DNA of 64,000 nt, from assembly GCF_016820535.1 (NCBI RefSeq), contig NZ_JADHDY010000007.1, positions 135,524 to 199,523 of the forward strand, read 5' to 3'. Within the stretch, counting starts at the first letter, position 1, and each line of letters opens with the position of its first letter. The translations under genes were made by a program, and so were the position numbers. The DNA is from Sporosarcina beigongshangi (GTDB taxonomy: Bacteria; Actinomycetota; Actinomycetes; Actinomycetales; Micrococcaceae). Shown one piece after another: positions 7,965-16,870 of the stretch. Under the pieces are notes generated by a model that saw only the letters and a program-made list of their open reading frames with translations, had not been told where the DNA came from and did not search any database.

Positions 7965-8630
7965 TCACTTAGTGGCGGCCGGAGAATTCGACTTGCGCGC
8001 CATGAGGTAGGCCTGCGGTGTCCGCTCGTCGGCGTCCGGTGCCCTGAGCAGCCGGGCCTCCACCTCCAATCCGGCCGCTTCCAGCTGGACCTCCACAGTG
8101 TCCGGATCCAACAGGTACGCATGCATGCTGATTTCGTGGCCGTAGGCGTGCTGGATGTGCCGCCGCCCGCTGCCGGCCTGGAATGCCAGCAGCAGGAAGC
8201 CGCCCGGGGCCAGGCCTCCGGCCAAGGAGGCGAAAACGGACCCGAGCCGTTCCGGCGGCGTGTGGATGAGTGAATACCAGGCCACGATGCCGCCCCAGGA
8301 ACCAGCCTCCAGGTTCAGGTCCTCCAGCGATCCCACAGAAAAAGCAAGGCCCGGATGCTCCGCCCGCGCCACCTCCACCATGCCGGGAGAGAGGTCGACG
8401 CCGGACACCTCCAGTCCCAGCGTGGCCAGGTGCCCGGCGATCCGGCCCGTGCCGCAGCCCGCGTCCAGCACTACCGGATTGCCCGCGGCCAGGACCTGCC
8501 CGGCGAACGCGGACAGCATGGCCCGGTCATAGGGCTTCTCCTCCATGAGGCCCCGCAGCATCTCGCCGTAGCTGGTGGCAACACTGTCGTACGCCGCCCT
8601 GGTTTCGGAAACATCCAGAGGTTCATTCAT
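7965..8630 (-). CDS. class I SAM-dependent methyltransferase
   Basis: A 221-residue Rossmann-fold methyltransferase: motif I VLDAGCGTGR, acidic GVDLSPGM after beta 2, post-motif LAPGGFLLLAFQ. N-terminal YDSVATSYGEMLR is typical of UbiE/BioC-like small-molecule enzymes. Start set at 8630 since AGGAT lies upstream and the next in-frame start (8654) would reach toward the divergent operator. It is divergent from a TetR regulator with a perfect inverted repeat between them, so it is probably the regulated target. Acceptor substrate unknown. Confidence 0.85.
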   Translation of the reverse strand: MNEPLDVSETRAAYDSVATSYGEMLRGLMEEKPYDRAMLSAFAGQVLAAGNPVVLDAGCGTGRIAGHLATLGLEVSGVDLSPGMVEVARAEHPGLAFSVGSLEDLNLEAGSWGGIVAWYSLIHTPPERLGSVFASLAGGLAPGGFLLLAFQAGSGRRHIQHAYGHEISMHAYLLDPDTVEVQLEAAGLEVEARLLRAPDADERTPQAYLMARKSNSPAATK

Positions 8631-8659
8631 GCCAGCAATCCTAGCCACCGCCACGAAAG

Positions 8660-8681
8660 GTAGGTAGACTGGGCTACCTAC
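8660..8681. promoter_or_regulatory. candidate TetR operator
   Basis: Perfect inverted repeat GTAGGTAG-n6-CTACCTAC in the gap between the divergent methyltransferase (start 8630) and tetR (start 8721). Arm length and position suit TetR binding that controls both directions. Confidence 0.75.
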
Positions 8682-8720
8682 TCACATTCCGGGAACCGCC
8701 AAGTCAACAAGGACCAGCCC

Positions 8721-9341
8721 ATGAACAAGCAATCCGTCCGCGAGCGCCCTGCCAGGTCGCGGATCATGCAGGCCGCCGCGGAGCTGTTCTATGCGCACGG
8801 CATCTCAGCCACAGGCATCGACACCATCACCGGGCGCGCGGGCGTGGCCAAGAAGAGCCTGTACAACAACTTCGCGTCCAAGGACGAGCTCGTCCGTGAA
8901 TATATCCGCGAGCGCCACCAGGAATGGCTGGACCTGTATGCCCTTCGCCTGCAGGCCACCCAAGAGACAGCACCCAAAACCCTGCAGGCCCTCGCCTCCG
9001 CCAGGGTCCTTGCCGTCTTCGACGCCTACATCGACCACGCCGACGCCGCCTACATCCACGGCTTTCGCGGCTGCGGGCTCCTCAACGCCGCCGCGGAACT
9101 GCCCGCGGGCTCCCCCGGCCGCGACGCGGTGCGCGGCCACAAGGAGGAGGTTGAGTCGCTGCTGCGCACGGCCCTGCTCGAGACCCTGGACGCAGATAAG
9201 GCCGCGGCACTGGCGGAACAGCTCTCCTTCGTGCTCGAGGGCGCCGTAGCGCGGGCAGGCCTGGAGGGCAGTTCCGAGCGGCTCCTCCACGCCCGTGCGG
9301 CCGCCAAAACGCTCGTCGAGGCAGCGCAGGCTGCCGGGTGA
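8721..9341 (+). CDS. TetR-family transcriptional regulator
   Basis: 206 residues. The N-terminal helix-turn-helix is clear: RIMQAAAELFYAHGISATGIDTI then AGVAKKSLYNNFASKDELV. The C-terminal ligand domain contains GCGLLNAAAELPAGSP, seen in the TetR subgroup that guards small-molecule efflux genes. The stop overlaps the start of the DMT transporter by four bases (GTGA), so the two are co-translated. The inverted repeat at 8660-8681 is the likely operator; the ligand is unknown. Confidence 0.9.
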   Translation: MNKQSVRERPARSRIMQAAAELFYAHGISATGIDTITGRAGVAKKSLYNNFASKDELVREYIRERHQEWLDLYALRLQATQETAPKTLQALASARVLAVFDAYIDHADAAYIHGFRGCGLLNAAAELPAGSPGRDAVRGHKEEVESLLRTALLETLDADKAAALAEQLSFVLEGAVARAGLEGSSERLLHARAAAKTLVEAAQAAG

Positions 9342-10273
9342 ACCAGCGACTGTTCGGCATCGCCGCCGTCACCGCCGCCTCCATCCTGTGGGGCACCACC
9401 GGCACGGCCGCCACGTTTGCGCCCGACGCCGGTCCCCTCGCGATTGGTGCCGCGGCCCTCGGCATCGGCGGCCTGCTGCAGGCGCTCATCGCGATCCCGC
9501 AGCTCCGCCGGGAAGCACCGCGCCTGCGGGCCAACCGCGGGACAGTCGCCCTTGGCGCCGTCGCGGTTGCCGTCTACCCGCTCGCCTTCTACAGCTCCAT
9601 GCACCTTGCGGGAGTGGCCCTGGGCACCGTGGTCTCGCTTGCGTCGGCGCCGCTGTCATCCGGCGTCCTTGAACGGCTCACGGGCCGGGCGCGGCTGGGC
9701 CGCTGGTGGATGGCCGCCGCCGCGCTGGGCATCGCGGGCAGCCTCATGCTGTGCCTCTCCCAGTTGCAGCACGACCCCTCCGGCACCCCCGCAACCCTCG
9801 CCGGCCTTGGCCTGGGACTGGTGGCCGGTGCCAGCTATGCACTCTACTCCTGGGCCGCCCGCCGGCTGATGGACGGCGGCATCGGCCGGGCAGCCTCGAT
9901 GGGCTCCGTCTTCGGGGCCGGCGGGCTGCTGCTCATGCCGGTCCTGGCCGCCACGGGCGCACCCCTCCTCGCTGGCCCGCAGGCCTTCGCCGTCGCCGCC
10001 TACATGGCGCTGGTTCCGATGTTCCTCGGTTACATCCTCTTTGGTTATGGCCTCTCCCGCCTGCCCGCCAGCACGGCCACCACCATCACGCTCAGCGAGC
10101 CGGCCGTGGCCGCTGTCCTGGCGGTCGCCGTCGTCGGGGAACGGCTCAGCCCCATGGGTTGGACCGGCCTCGGAGTCATCGCAGCCAGCCTTGCCGTGTT
10201 GGCCATCGCGCCCGCCGGCACCAGTCGCACGCCCACACAGCCCGCACACGCCCAGGCACAGCCAACGTCCTGA
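9338..10273 (+). CDS. EamA/DMT-family exporter
   Basis: 311 residues with ten hydrophobic helices in two EamA halves (AASILWGTTGTAATFA at the start, then LGLGLVAGASYALYSWAARR in the middle, and STATTITLSEPAVAAVLAV near the end). GTG start overlaps the tetR stop. The Ala/Pro/His-rich tail after TM10 is hydrophilic. As an operon partner of TetR it is a candidate drug or metabolite exporter. About 200 bp without a gene follow it. Confidence 0.88.
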   Translation: MNQRLFGIAAVTAASILWGTTGTAATFAPDAGPLAIGAAALGIGGLLQALIAIPQLRREAPRLRANRGTVALGAVAVAVYPLAFYSSMHLAGVALGTVVSLASAPLSSGVLERLTGRARLGRWWMAAAALGIAGSLMLCLSQLQHDPSGTPATLAGLGLGLVAGASYALYSWAARRLMDGGIGRAASMGSVFGAGGLLLMPVLAATGAPLLAGPQAFAVAAYMALVPMFLGYILFGYGLSRLPASTATTITLSEPAVAAVLAVAVVGERLSPMGWTGLGVIAASLAVLAIAPAGTSRTPTQPAHAQAQPTS

Positions 10274-10471
10274 TGGGTACACGCCGGTGGCCGCGCTTCT
10301 CCCGTCCCGCTGTGAGGTCCGACGCCGGACACCCGCCTCCCAGCCGCACCAGGCCTGGGGCGCAGGGCCGGCAGGGCGCGGGCCGGGCACCGGTTTTTCG
10401 GCACGCCAGAGGCACATGACTCCCGCGCCAGCCTTGCGCCGCACGCCCGCAAGCTGTGAGGATGAATCCCG

Positions 10472-11254
10472 ATGACAATCAAAGAGCAGTACCTCAAGGC
10501 CTATGACCAGCAGCTGCGCACCGACGCCGAGACTCCCAGCGCCATCAGCGTCACCCCGATGGGCCCACTGCGGCTCGTGACCTTCGCGGGCGGCCGCGGA
10601 TTCATCACCTACCAGAACCTCGACGGCGCGGGCCGGCTGTCCGACGTCGTCCCCCGGGCACTGGAGCATTTCCGCAACAACCCGGACATCACCGATGTGG
10701 AGTGGAAAACCCGCGGCCACGACCACGCACCCGGCCTGCACGAGGCCCTCATCGCCAACGGCTTCACACCGGACGACAGCGAGTCCATCATGGTCGGCCC
10801 GCTTGAGGGCCTGGACCAGGACGTTCCGCTGCCCGACGGCGTGAGCCTGCGCAAGGTGGTTGGACCCGACGACGTGCGTGCCATGAGCGCCATGGCGGAT
10901 GAAGCATTTGGGGAATCCGTGAGCACGCGGCATGCCGACGCCCTTGTCGCCCGGCTGGCGCGCAATGACGGCATGGAACTGTGGGTGGCCGAGATTGACG
11001 GCCGCATGGTCAGCGCCGGCCGGCTCGAGCCGGTGCCCAACTCGGACTTTGTCGGGATCTGGGGCGGAGCAACACTTGAGGCGTTCCGCGGCCGCGGCAT
11101 CTACCGCGCCCTGACGGCCGCCCGGGCCCGCTCCGCCCTGGCCATGGGCAAGACCCTGATCCACAGCGACTCCACCGAATACTCCCGCCCCATCCTGGAA
11201 CGCTCCGGCCTGGTCAAGGTCTCCACCACCACGCCCTACAACTGGAAGCGCTGA
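10472..11254 (+). CDS. GNAT-family N-acetyltransferase
   Basis: 260 residues. The GNAT core lies in the second half: ELWVAEIDGRMVSAGRLE (beta 2-3), WGGATLEAFRGRGIYRALTAA with the acetyl-CoA loop RGRGIY, and a C-terminal NWKR strand end. The N-terminal 110 residues are a separate helical region. Eight bases separate it from the next small gene, so they probably form an operon. Acceptor unknown. Confidence 0.85.
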   Translation: MTIKEQYLKAYDQQLRTDAETPSAISVTPMGPLRLVTFAGGRGFITYQNLDGAGRLSDVVPRALEHFRNNPDITDVEWKTRGHDHAPGLHEALIANGFTPDDSESIMVGPLEGLDQDVPLPDGVSLRKVVGPDDVRAMSAMADEAFGESVSTRHADALVARLARNDGMELWVAEIDGRMVSAGRLEPVPNSDFVGIWGGATLEAFRGRGIYRALTAARARSALAMGKTLIHSDSTEYSRPILERSGLVKVSTTTPYNWKR

Positions 11255-11262
11255 GCGGCGCC

Positions 11263-11631
11263 ATGACGAGTTCACCGGAACGCTATGCCATGAACTTTGG
11301 CTGGGTGTGGGGTCCCGACAACCCGCGGCTGGACAAGGTGGCCCGCCTCGCCCTGAACCTGCGGGGAGCCGATCAGGCGAAGCTCGATGACTTGCTGGAC
11401 GGCTGGCTGGAGGGGCTGGAGCACGACGCCGAAAGCGGCCACTATTTCCAGGGCGGCTTCAGCGTCGAGGTGCTCTCGCGGAGCATCGGCACGGCGTACA
11501 TCGTGTTCGCTTCAGGCGGGGAGGACGTGGCGGACTCCCTGGGCTACGCCGTCGATGGATTCTACGAGAAGGTGCTGCAGCACCTCACCGGCGCCATGGC
11601 CACGTGGACTGAGCGGCCGTTGGAAGGCTGA
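11263..11631 (+). CDS. hypothetical protein, 122 aa
   Basis: I do not recognise the family. The protein is acidic and soluble with two or three predicted helices (ADQAKLDDLLDGWLEGLEHDAE; VADSLGYAVDGFYEKVLQHL) and a central strand region FSVEVLSRSIGTAYIVFASGG. No signal peptide or Cys. ATG start 8 bases after the GNAT stop suggests translational coupling. Codon use is like the neighbours, which supports that it is real. Confidence 0.65.
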   Translation: MTSSPERYAMNFGWVWGPDNPRLDKVARLALNLRGADQAKLDDLLDGWLEGLEHDAESGHYFQGGFSVEVLSRSIGTAYIVFASGGEDVADSLGYAVDGFYEKVLQHLTGAMATWTERPLEG

Positions 11632-11690
11632 GGCCGTCCAACATGGTCTATGCCCAACTGCCCAGGCGGAGAGCCGCTAAACTCGTTTAG

Positions 11691-12470
11691 GTGAAGAAAC
11701 TAAGCGTCTTGGCGGACTACAACGACGACCAAGGCAACACCATCAGTTCACCTACGACGTTTTCCGAGAACATAGCCATCACTATCCGTGGAAAAAACAA
11801 CAGGATAATCGTAGATCAGGGCGCACGTATAAAGCGCCTTACCGTTATTTTTGACTGTGACAACGGAACCGTGATCATTGGACCAAGCCGCAGGCACGGA
11901 TTAAGCATGAGCATGCAATTGGGGGAAGATTCCACGGTCAAGGTCGGCGCGGACGTAACGACGACAAACACTTGCATCGTCAATGCAGCGGAAGGCAGTT
12001 CAGTTGTCTTCGGCGACGACGTCATGATTGCCAGCCAAAATCAGTTCAGGGGCCATGACGGTCACCCCATTTTCGACGTAGCCACGGGTAAAAGGATCAA
12101 CCCGAGCAAAGACATCATCATCGGCAACCACGTCTGGTTCGGCGCGCAGGCTATTGCCCTTGCAGGAACTAAGATTGGCGACGGATCGGTTATCGGGTTC
12201 GGCAGCATTGTTACCGGAAAAATTCCAAACAACTGCATTGCCGTGGGCTCACCGGCAAGAGTCATACGGAAAAACATCGCGTGGGAGCGCCCCCACTTGT
12301 CGTTCGTTGCCCCACCTTACAAGCCCGATGCAAGTACAGTGGTGAAAAGTGAAAAATACTGGAGCCGCACAGAAGAACCAGTCAAGGTAATGAGCCGCAC
12401 GGAGCGCCAAATTCGGGATATGCGCCGCCGAGCGTGGCACCTCAGGCGTCGGTTCCTCAATAAGAACTAG
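11691..12470 (+). CDS. left-handed beta-helix acyltransferase (LbH paralogue 1)
   Basis: 259 residues, GTG start. Hexapeptide coils run from about residue 30 to 200, ending in the acetyltransferase pattern IGNHVWFGAQAIALAG, SVIGFGSIVTGKIPNNCIAVGSPARVIRK. A basic tail RRRAWHLRRRFL follows, possibly binding membrane or polymer. It resembles O-acetyltransferases of surface polysaccharides. The DNA is clearly less GC-rich than its surroundings, a sign of transfer. A paralogue with the same first residues MKKLS lies at 62485, and a broken one at 58475. The adjacent polymer genes on the other strand suggest acetylation of a wall or capsular polymer. Donor and acceptor not determined. Confidence 0.82.
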   Translation: MKKLSVLADYNDDQGNTISSPTTFSENIAITIRGKNNRIIVDQGARIKRLTVIFDCDNGTVIIGPSRRHGLSMSMQLGEDSTVKVGADVTTTNTCIVNAAEGSSVVFGDDVMIASQNQFRGHDGHPIFDVATGKRINPSKDIIIGNHVWFGAQAIALAGTKIGDGSVIGFGSIVTGKIPNNCIAVGSPARVIRKNIAWERPHLSFVAPPYKPDASTVVKSEKYWSRTEEPVKVMSRTERQIRDMRRRAWHLRRRFLNKN

Positions 12471-12480
12471 CCGCCAACAA

Positions 12481-12612
12481 TCACGCGTCGAGGGTGCACA
12501 ATTCTACGGGATAGGGCCCGTCGCTGCCGGCAGAATGCCAGTCGAGGCAGTACGGGCACCGGAGTGCCTCGACCGTGCGCTCTGTAGGGGTCTCGTCCAG
12601 CGTTATGCTCAT
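12481..12612 (-). CDS. small CxxC protein, 43 aa
   Basis: MSITLDETPTERTVEALRCP begins a short protein with C-P-Y-C, a His and a later Cys (VELCTLDA), like half a zinc knuckle. GAGGGAAGG lies about 9 bases before the ATG. It is just downstream of the LbH gene on the opposite strand. Function unknown; low complexity and short length make this a tentative call. Confidence 0.45.
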   Translation of the reverse strand: MSITLDETPTERTVEALRCPYCLDWHSAGSDGPYPVELCTLDA

Positions 12613-12728
12613 TGGCCATGCCTTCCCTCGTTCGACTTCAGCTTGCCAGCTGGAGGTGAATGGAAAGCAATGCCCGGGCAAACGGCAGAGGAACAGGTAG
12701 GGGCCTTGGTACCCCACGGCAATAACTC

Positions 12729-14663
12729 CTACGTCAGCGCATCCATGACGGCAACACGCTCTGGCGAGTTCCAGGCACCAAAGGCCCGTGCGCCGTCACG
12801 GAACGCCTGACCGTGCCCGGCAAAGACAACTGTTGTATCGGCCCAGTCGACGGTGACCAGCGGCTCACAGGCTTCAATGTCCATGGCACCTTCGTGCACA
12901 ACAATGAGGAGTTTGACTGCCCGTGCGCCGATGACGATTCGCAAGGCCATGAGATCGGCCAGTGAGCCGCCGTCCAGCGACTGGACCCGAACTACGTGGG
13001 AAACAATGTTGCTCTCGGTGCCAAGGCCGGTCGCTTCGCTGGTGTCCAGGTCCGGCACAAAGTGAACTTCAACAGCGTCGCCAGAATCGGCGACGCGCCG
13101 GCTTGAATATCGGAACCGGCCAAATTTGCTGCCGGCCAGGATGGCGTAATCTCGTTCTGCCCCTGATTCGAGTTCCATGGGCCCGGAAGCTACACGAGCC
13201 TGCGAACCGACGACGATTTCCCTGCGGATGGGCGATTCGAGCTCGCTTCTCCACCGCGCGCCGGTTGATTCGATAGCCGTGACGGCCACAACCTCGTCCA
13301 GCTGGTCATGGTCGGCAAAGATTTGTTGGTCTGCCGCCGTGTATTTCGCAAATGCATAGGAGTGCTCGGTCAGGATCTGCATGAAGCGGGTGCTTCCCAA
13401 CGAGCCTTCCAGGAACCAGTTGGCACTGGAGACCTTGGAAGCTGCCTCGTCCAGGCGCAACTGCACCTGCAGTTCATTTCCGTGGGCAAAGGTACGCACT
13501 TCGTCGCAAACAAAAGTGCAATTCTCCGTTTCGGTGAGGAATTCGCGCATGATCCCGAGCATGGCCGGCAATGCCGTCCTGGCGACGGCGCCGTGAACTC
13601 CGGCGACGCGGTATTTGGTCAAGTTGGGAACGTCCGTCGCAAACTCGATCATCGACTGATTGCTCAGCTCGTCGTCGTTCGTATAGAAGTAGTCAATGCG
13701 GCGCCCCTGTGCAAAGTACTTTCGGAGCAAGTCCTTGGGCTGTTCGACACTTTGCAGCAAGGGATTGGTGAACAGGTTGTTCCGGAAAAACGGCTTGTTG
13801 AAGTAGTAGGGAAGTTCCATTTGCGGAACTGCCAACAACAATTGGGCCTGGGGGAATCCCTGTGCGTAGTGAAGCGCGGTGCTGCCACCTTTAGAGGCAC
13901 CGAACAGCAGAATCTTGGATTGCTCGATGGAGTGCTTGGACCTCAAATCCTCAATCACCTGGTGAACGCGCTCGAATAGTGGACGACCGGAATTGTCCAC
14001 CATCATGTAGGACCCTGCTGCCAGGTACCGGTCTTGGAAACAAACCATGAGCGTGTCACTCAAGTCAGCTTCGGTGATGTCCTTCAAATTGCTAACGGCA
14101 TACGACACGCGTGCGGTGGATGGCCCGAAGCCCGGAAACGTGATGAACAATTTCGTCGGGTTTAGCGTGTTCCCGCGCAAAGAATAGAAAACGTCGCCGT
14201 GTTGAACCACATTGTATTTCTGGTCGTACTCAGCCTGCTGGGCAGTCGTGAACGACCCCCTGCTGATGGCCAGCTTGTAGGGAACGTCAATATCCAGGCG
14301 GAAATCGGCGGCACGCTTGGAACTGACTATGATGTTGCGGTACTCCAGGGGAAAGCCTGCAGCAGGCGCCTCCACCTCGTTGCCGTATACGAGGTCCTCT
14401 CCCATGAGAAGACGGAACGGCTTGCCTTCATAAGCCTTCCACTGGCGGATCGTCAGCTTGGCATAGTACATGCCTTCCGGGAGGGTTTCCGAGGCGATGC
14501 GCCGGACATGGTCCTCGACACCGCCGACCCGCAACAGCTTGCGAACCCCCAACCCTTCGGGCATGGCCATGGCACTGCGGGCAACAGCTTTGCCGGCCGG
14601 TGAGAACGCCGCTGATTTTCCGCGGTCCTTAATGAGCTTTTTTACATTTGCTGGCAGCACCAC
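12729..14663 (-). CDS. XcbB/CpsF-type alpha/beta-hydrolase of surface-polymer biosynthesis
   Basis: 644 residues, GTG start overlapping the stop of the upstream transferase by one base. A central hydrolase-like segment has the nucleophile elbow FGASKGGS (Ser257) after SKILL, with preceding strand LFITFPGFG. This resembles the XcbB/CpsF capsule proteins and Asp2 of the accessory Sec system, where the domain acetylates or processes glycans. The N-terminal 150 and C-terminal 250 residues look like beta-rich domains of unknown role. It follows the CDP-glycerol-type polymerase, so modification of that polymer is likely. Assignment to family is from motif and context; catalytic activity unproven. 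Confidence 0.65.
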   Translation of the reverse strand: MVLPANVKKLIKDRGKSAAFSPAGKAVARSAMAMPEGLGVRKLLRVGGVEDHVRRIASETLPEGMYYAKLTIRQWKAYEGKPFRLLMGEDLVYGNEVEAPAAGFPLEYRNIIVSSKRAADFRLDIDVPYKLAISRGSFTTAQQAEYDQKYNVVQHGDVFYSLRGNTLNPTKLFITFPGFGPSTARVSYAVSNLKDITEADLSDTLMVCFQDRYLAAGSYMMVDNSGRPLFERVHQVIEDLRSKHSIEQSKILLFGASKGGSTALHYAQGFPQAQLLLAVPQMELPYYFNKPFFRNNLFTNPLLQSVEQPKDLLRKYFAQGRRIDYFYTNDDELSNQSMIEFATDVPNLTKYRVAGVHGAVARTALPAMLGIMREFLTETENCTFVCDEVRTFAHGNELQVQLRLDEAASKVSSANWFLEGSLGSTRFMQILTEHSYAFAKYTAADQQIFADHDQLDEVVAVTAIESTGARWRSELESPIRREIVVGSQARVASGPMELESGAERDYAILAGSKFGRFRYSSRRVADSGDAVEVHFVPDLDTSEATGLGTESNIVSHVVRVQSLDGGSLADLMALRIVIGARAVKLLIVVHEGAMDIEACEPLVTVDWADTTVVFAGHGQAFRDGARAFGAWNSPERVAVMDALT

Positions 14664-16687
14664 TAGAGACTCAGCATCCTTTCAACAATCTTGGCATTGA
14701 TGTGTCCGGGTTCCACGCCTTCGAAGAACAACGTGCGCCGCCGCGAGTATTCTTTGTCAGGCTCCAAATACCGTTCCTGGACAATGAAATCAATGGCCTC
14801 CGTGTGCCCGTCAAAGACGGGACCCAGTCCATCGTCCCGATAGTCCAGCCGGCTTTCGTAGGGCTGGTCTTGGAAGAATTCGACGGCGTCCCACTGGTAG
14901 TAGGCGATCGGAGTTTCCACGAATGCCGCGTCCAGCACGGCCGAGCTGTAGTCCGTGAAGACAAATGCGGCAGATTCGATGGCTTGCCGGTAGCTCGAGT
15001 TTGATTGGACAACCCGGTCGGAGAAATGGAAGAGGTTTGATCGTTTTTCAACGTTGGGATGAAGCTTTACTTCCATCGTCTTGCCAGTGCGCTTCAAGTA
15101 TTCGCCCAAGCGGGTGTCCGTCAGGACAGCGTCGATGGCTTGGTAGTACGCGGATTGCGTGAATTGTTCGGTGGACAACTGGTGCAAGTTGAAGCGCCAG
15201 GTGGGCATAAACAAGATGGTGCCGCCGTCGGCCCCAGCCCGCGACAATGACTCGTACCGCGGCAGGCCGGAGTTGATCGTCTCAACGGGTGCGAGTTCGC
15301 TGAGGTAGTCCGCTTCGATCTTTCCTGTTGCCACAAAGACATCGAAGGACTTGGAAAGGATCCAGTCCCTCATGTCGTTGAGCTGTACACCGTGCTGGAG
15401 GTACACAAACCGGGAGTTGGCGAACGATTTGCCCATGTAGTTGACGTTATAGATTTGTGACGACACAACCAGATCGGAAATCAGGAACTTTTCGTAGAAC
15501 TCGGGGCTGAAGATCGGCACAAGTTTGAACCCGCGCCTGGCAAGCCTGTCCCAATCGGACGATCGCGGGTTCAGGGCAAAGTACGCCTCGGTAAAATCCG
15601 GGTGGGCATTGACAAAATAGTCGTACAAATACTCGGCGTTGTCGTCCGCCTGCATGGGCCGGTCAAAGAAGAGGATCGTGGATCCGCGGCCGACCGGGCG
15701 ACGGTAGAAATCGTAGTTGGCTGCAACGTTGAAGCCCTCACGGTTCTCTGCGGGGAGGTACTTTTTGCCGATGGCAACGGCTTCCCCGTCAAAGTCGATC
15801 CGGTACAACTCCAGATCCACGTCAACTGACTGCGGGTCCAGTTGATACACAAGGTATGCGTCGACGCCGGTCAGCTGCTTGTACAGGAACTCAGCCTTTT
15901 CCGCAGCAGCCAGCCATCGGAGCCATGTGCCTTCAAAGACTTGTTGCGCGTCGACCCGGGACACGAATTGGAGCAAGTCGTGCGAGAGAATGACATCTCG
16001 CAGGTGCGCCAGGCTGACCTTGGTAGATTTCTTGGTCCGCAGTCCCCGAAGGAACAACGCCATGTAGCGCAGCAGATACAGCCGCAGTTCAACGGAACTT
16101 GTTGCATACAAAGGCAATAAGCGGCTCACTTCATCGTCGACCATGACGCCGGTGGCAGCTTTTAGGTCAGATGCCATGGAGAACCCGGTTGCCAGGGGTG
16201 CTACGGAATCAATGGTCCAGTACAAACGGTAGGAGATGTAGAGGGCGGAACGGTCAATCGGCCCCACGGCGGCAAGAAAGTCAACCAGACGCCTCGTGTT
16301 GAATGCCACACCAAAGACATCGGTATCCCGCGAATAGTAGTAGTCGTGGCCCAACTTTTCCGTGTCAATTTCGGAGGGTATGGACCCGGTGTAAACCACG
16401 GGTTCAGCGAGATAGACGGCCCCTTCTCCTAACTGCGCCAACAGCGACGGCACGTAATCCACGGAGACTTCATGGGTGGCCCGCATGAACACTACGTAGT
16501 CGCTGTGCACTGTCTGACAGAGTGCAGCGATTCCCTGTGTCGTGAGCTCCCGGTCCACGTGCCGGATTTCAAACAAATCCTCTGATTCCAAGCGCGCTGC
16601 GACGAGCCGCCTGTACAGTACCGACTCTAAGTCGAGGGCGCCGTTCGACTCGATGACGATCGTGAGTAAAGGCGGCGAGCTGGGCAT
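14663..16687 (-). CDS. CDP-glycerol:poly(glycerophosphate)-type transferase with extra N-terminal domain
   Basis: 674 residues. The C-terminal ~370 residues carry the TagF/TarL-like transferase landmarks: FVYLQHGVQLNDM, ILFMPTWR, KLHPN and FTDYSSAVLDAAF (the HG and TDYSS nucleotide-binding signatures). The first ~290 residues start LTIVIESNG and include DYVVFMRATHEVSVDYV, reminiscent of a degenerate GT-A glycosyltransferase. Start at 16687 has AAGGAAG 6 bases upstream. Such enzymes polymerise polyol-phosphate chains of teichoic acid or capsule at the membrane. It is translationally coupled to the XcbB-like gene. A ribitol or other polyol instead of glycerol is possible. Confidence 0.8.
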   Translation of the reverse strand: MPSSPPLLTIVIESNGALDLESVLYRRLVAARLESEDLFEIRHVDRELTTQGIAALCQTVHSDYVVFMRATHEVSVDYVPSLLAQLGEGAVYLAEPVVYTGSIPSEIDTEKLGHDYYYSRDTDVFGVAFNTRRLVDFLAAVGPIDRSALYISYRLYWTIDSVAPLATGFSMASDLKAATGVMVDDEVSRLLPLYATSSVELRLYLLRYMALFLRGLRTKKSTKVSLAHLRDVILSHDLLQFVSRVDAQQVFEGTWLRWLAAAEKAEFLYKQLTGVDAYLVYQLDPQSVDVDLELYRIDFDGEAVAIGKKYLPAENREGFNVAANYDFYRRPVGRGSTILFFDRPMQADDNAEYLYDYFVNAHPDFTEAYFALNPRSSDWDRLARRGFKLVPIFSPEFYEKFLISDLVVSSQIYNVNYMGKSFANSRFVYLQHGVQLNDMRDWILSKSFDVFVATGKIEADYLSELAPVETINSGLPRYESLSRAGADGGTILFMPTWRFNLHQLSTEQFTQSAYYQAIDAVLTDTRLGEYLKRTGKTMEVKLHPNVEKRSNLFHFSDRVVQSNSSYRQAIESAAFVFTDYSSAVLDAAFVETPIAYYQWDAVEFFQDQPYESRLDYRDDGLGPVFDGHTEAIDFIVQERYLEPDKEYSRRRTLFFEGVEPGHINAKIVERMLSL

Positions 16688-16870
16688 TGACTTCCTTTGG
16701 CATGTCGCGGTCTGGCCTGGCCGTCCGGGGCTTCCACCCAAAGGTCCGCCGGTGCACAGTCAACAGACTTTCGACTTGTGTAACTACTGATACTGACAAG
16801 AGACTCCATGGTACAGGCACATTCTAGGTACCTTCTCGCCGCCACCTAAGCTGACGTGGAGCATGCCGAA

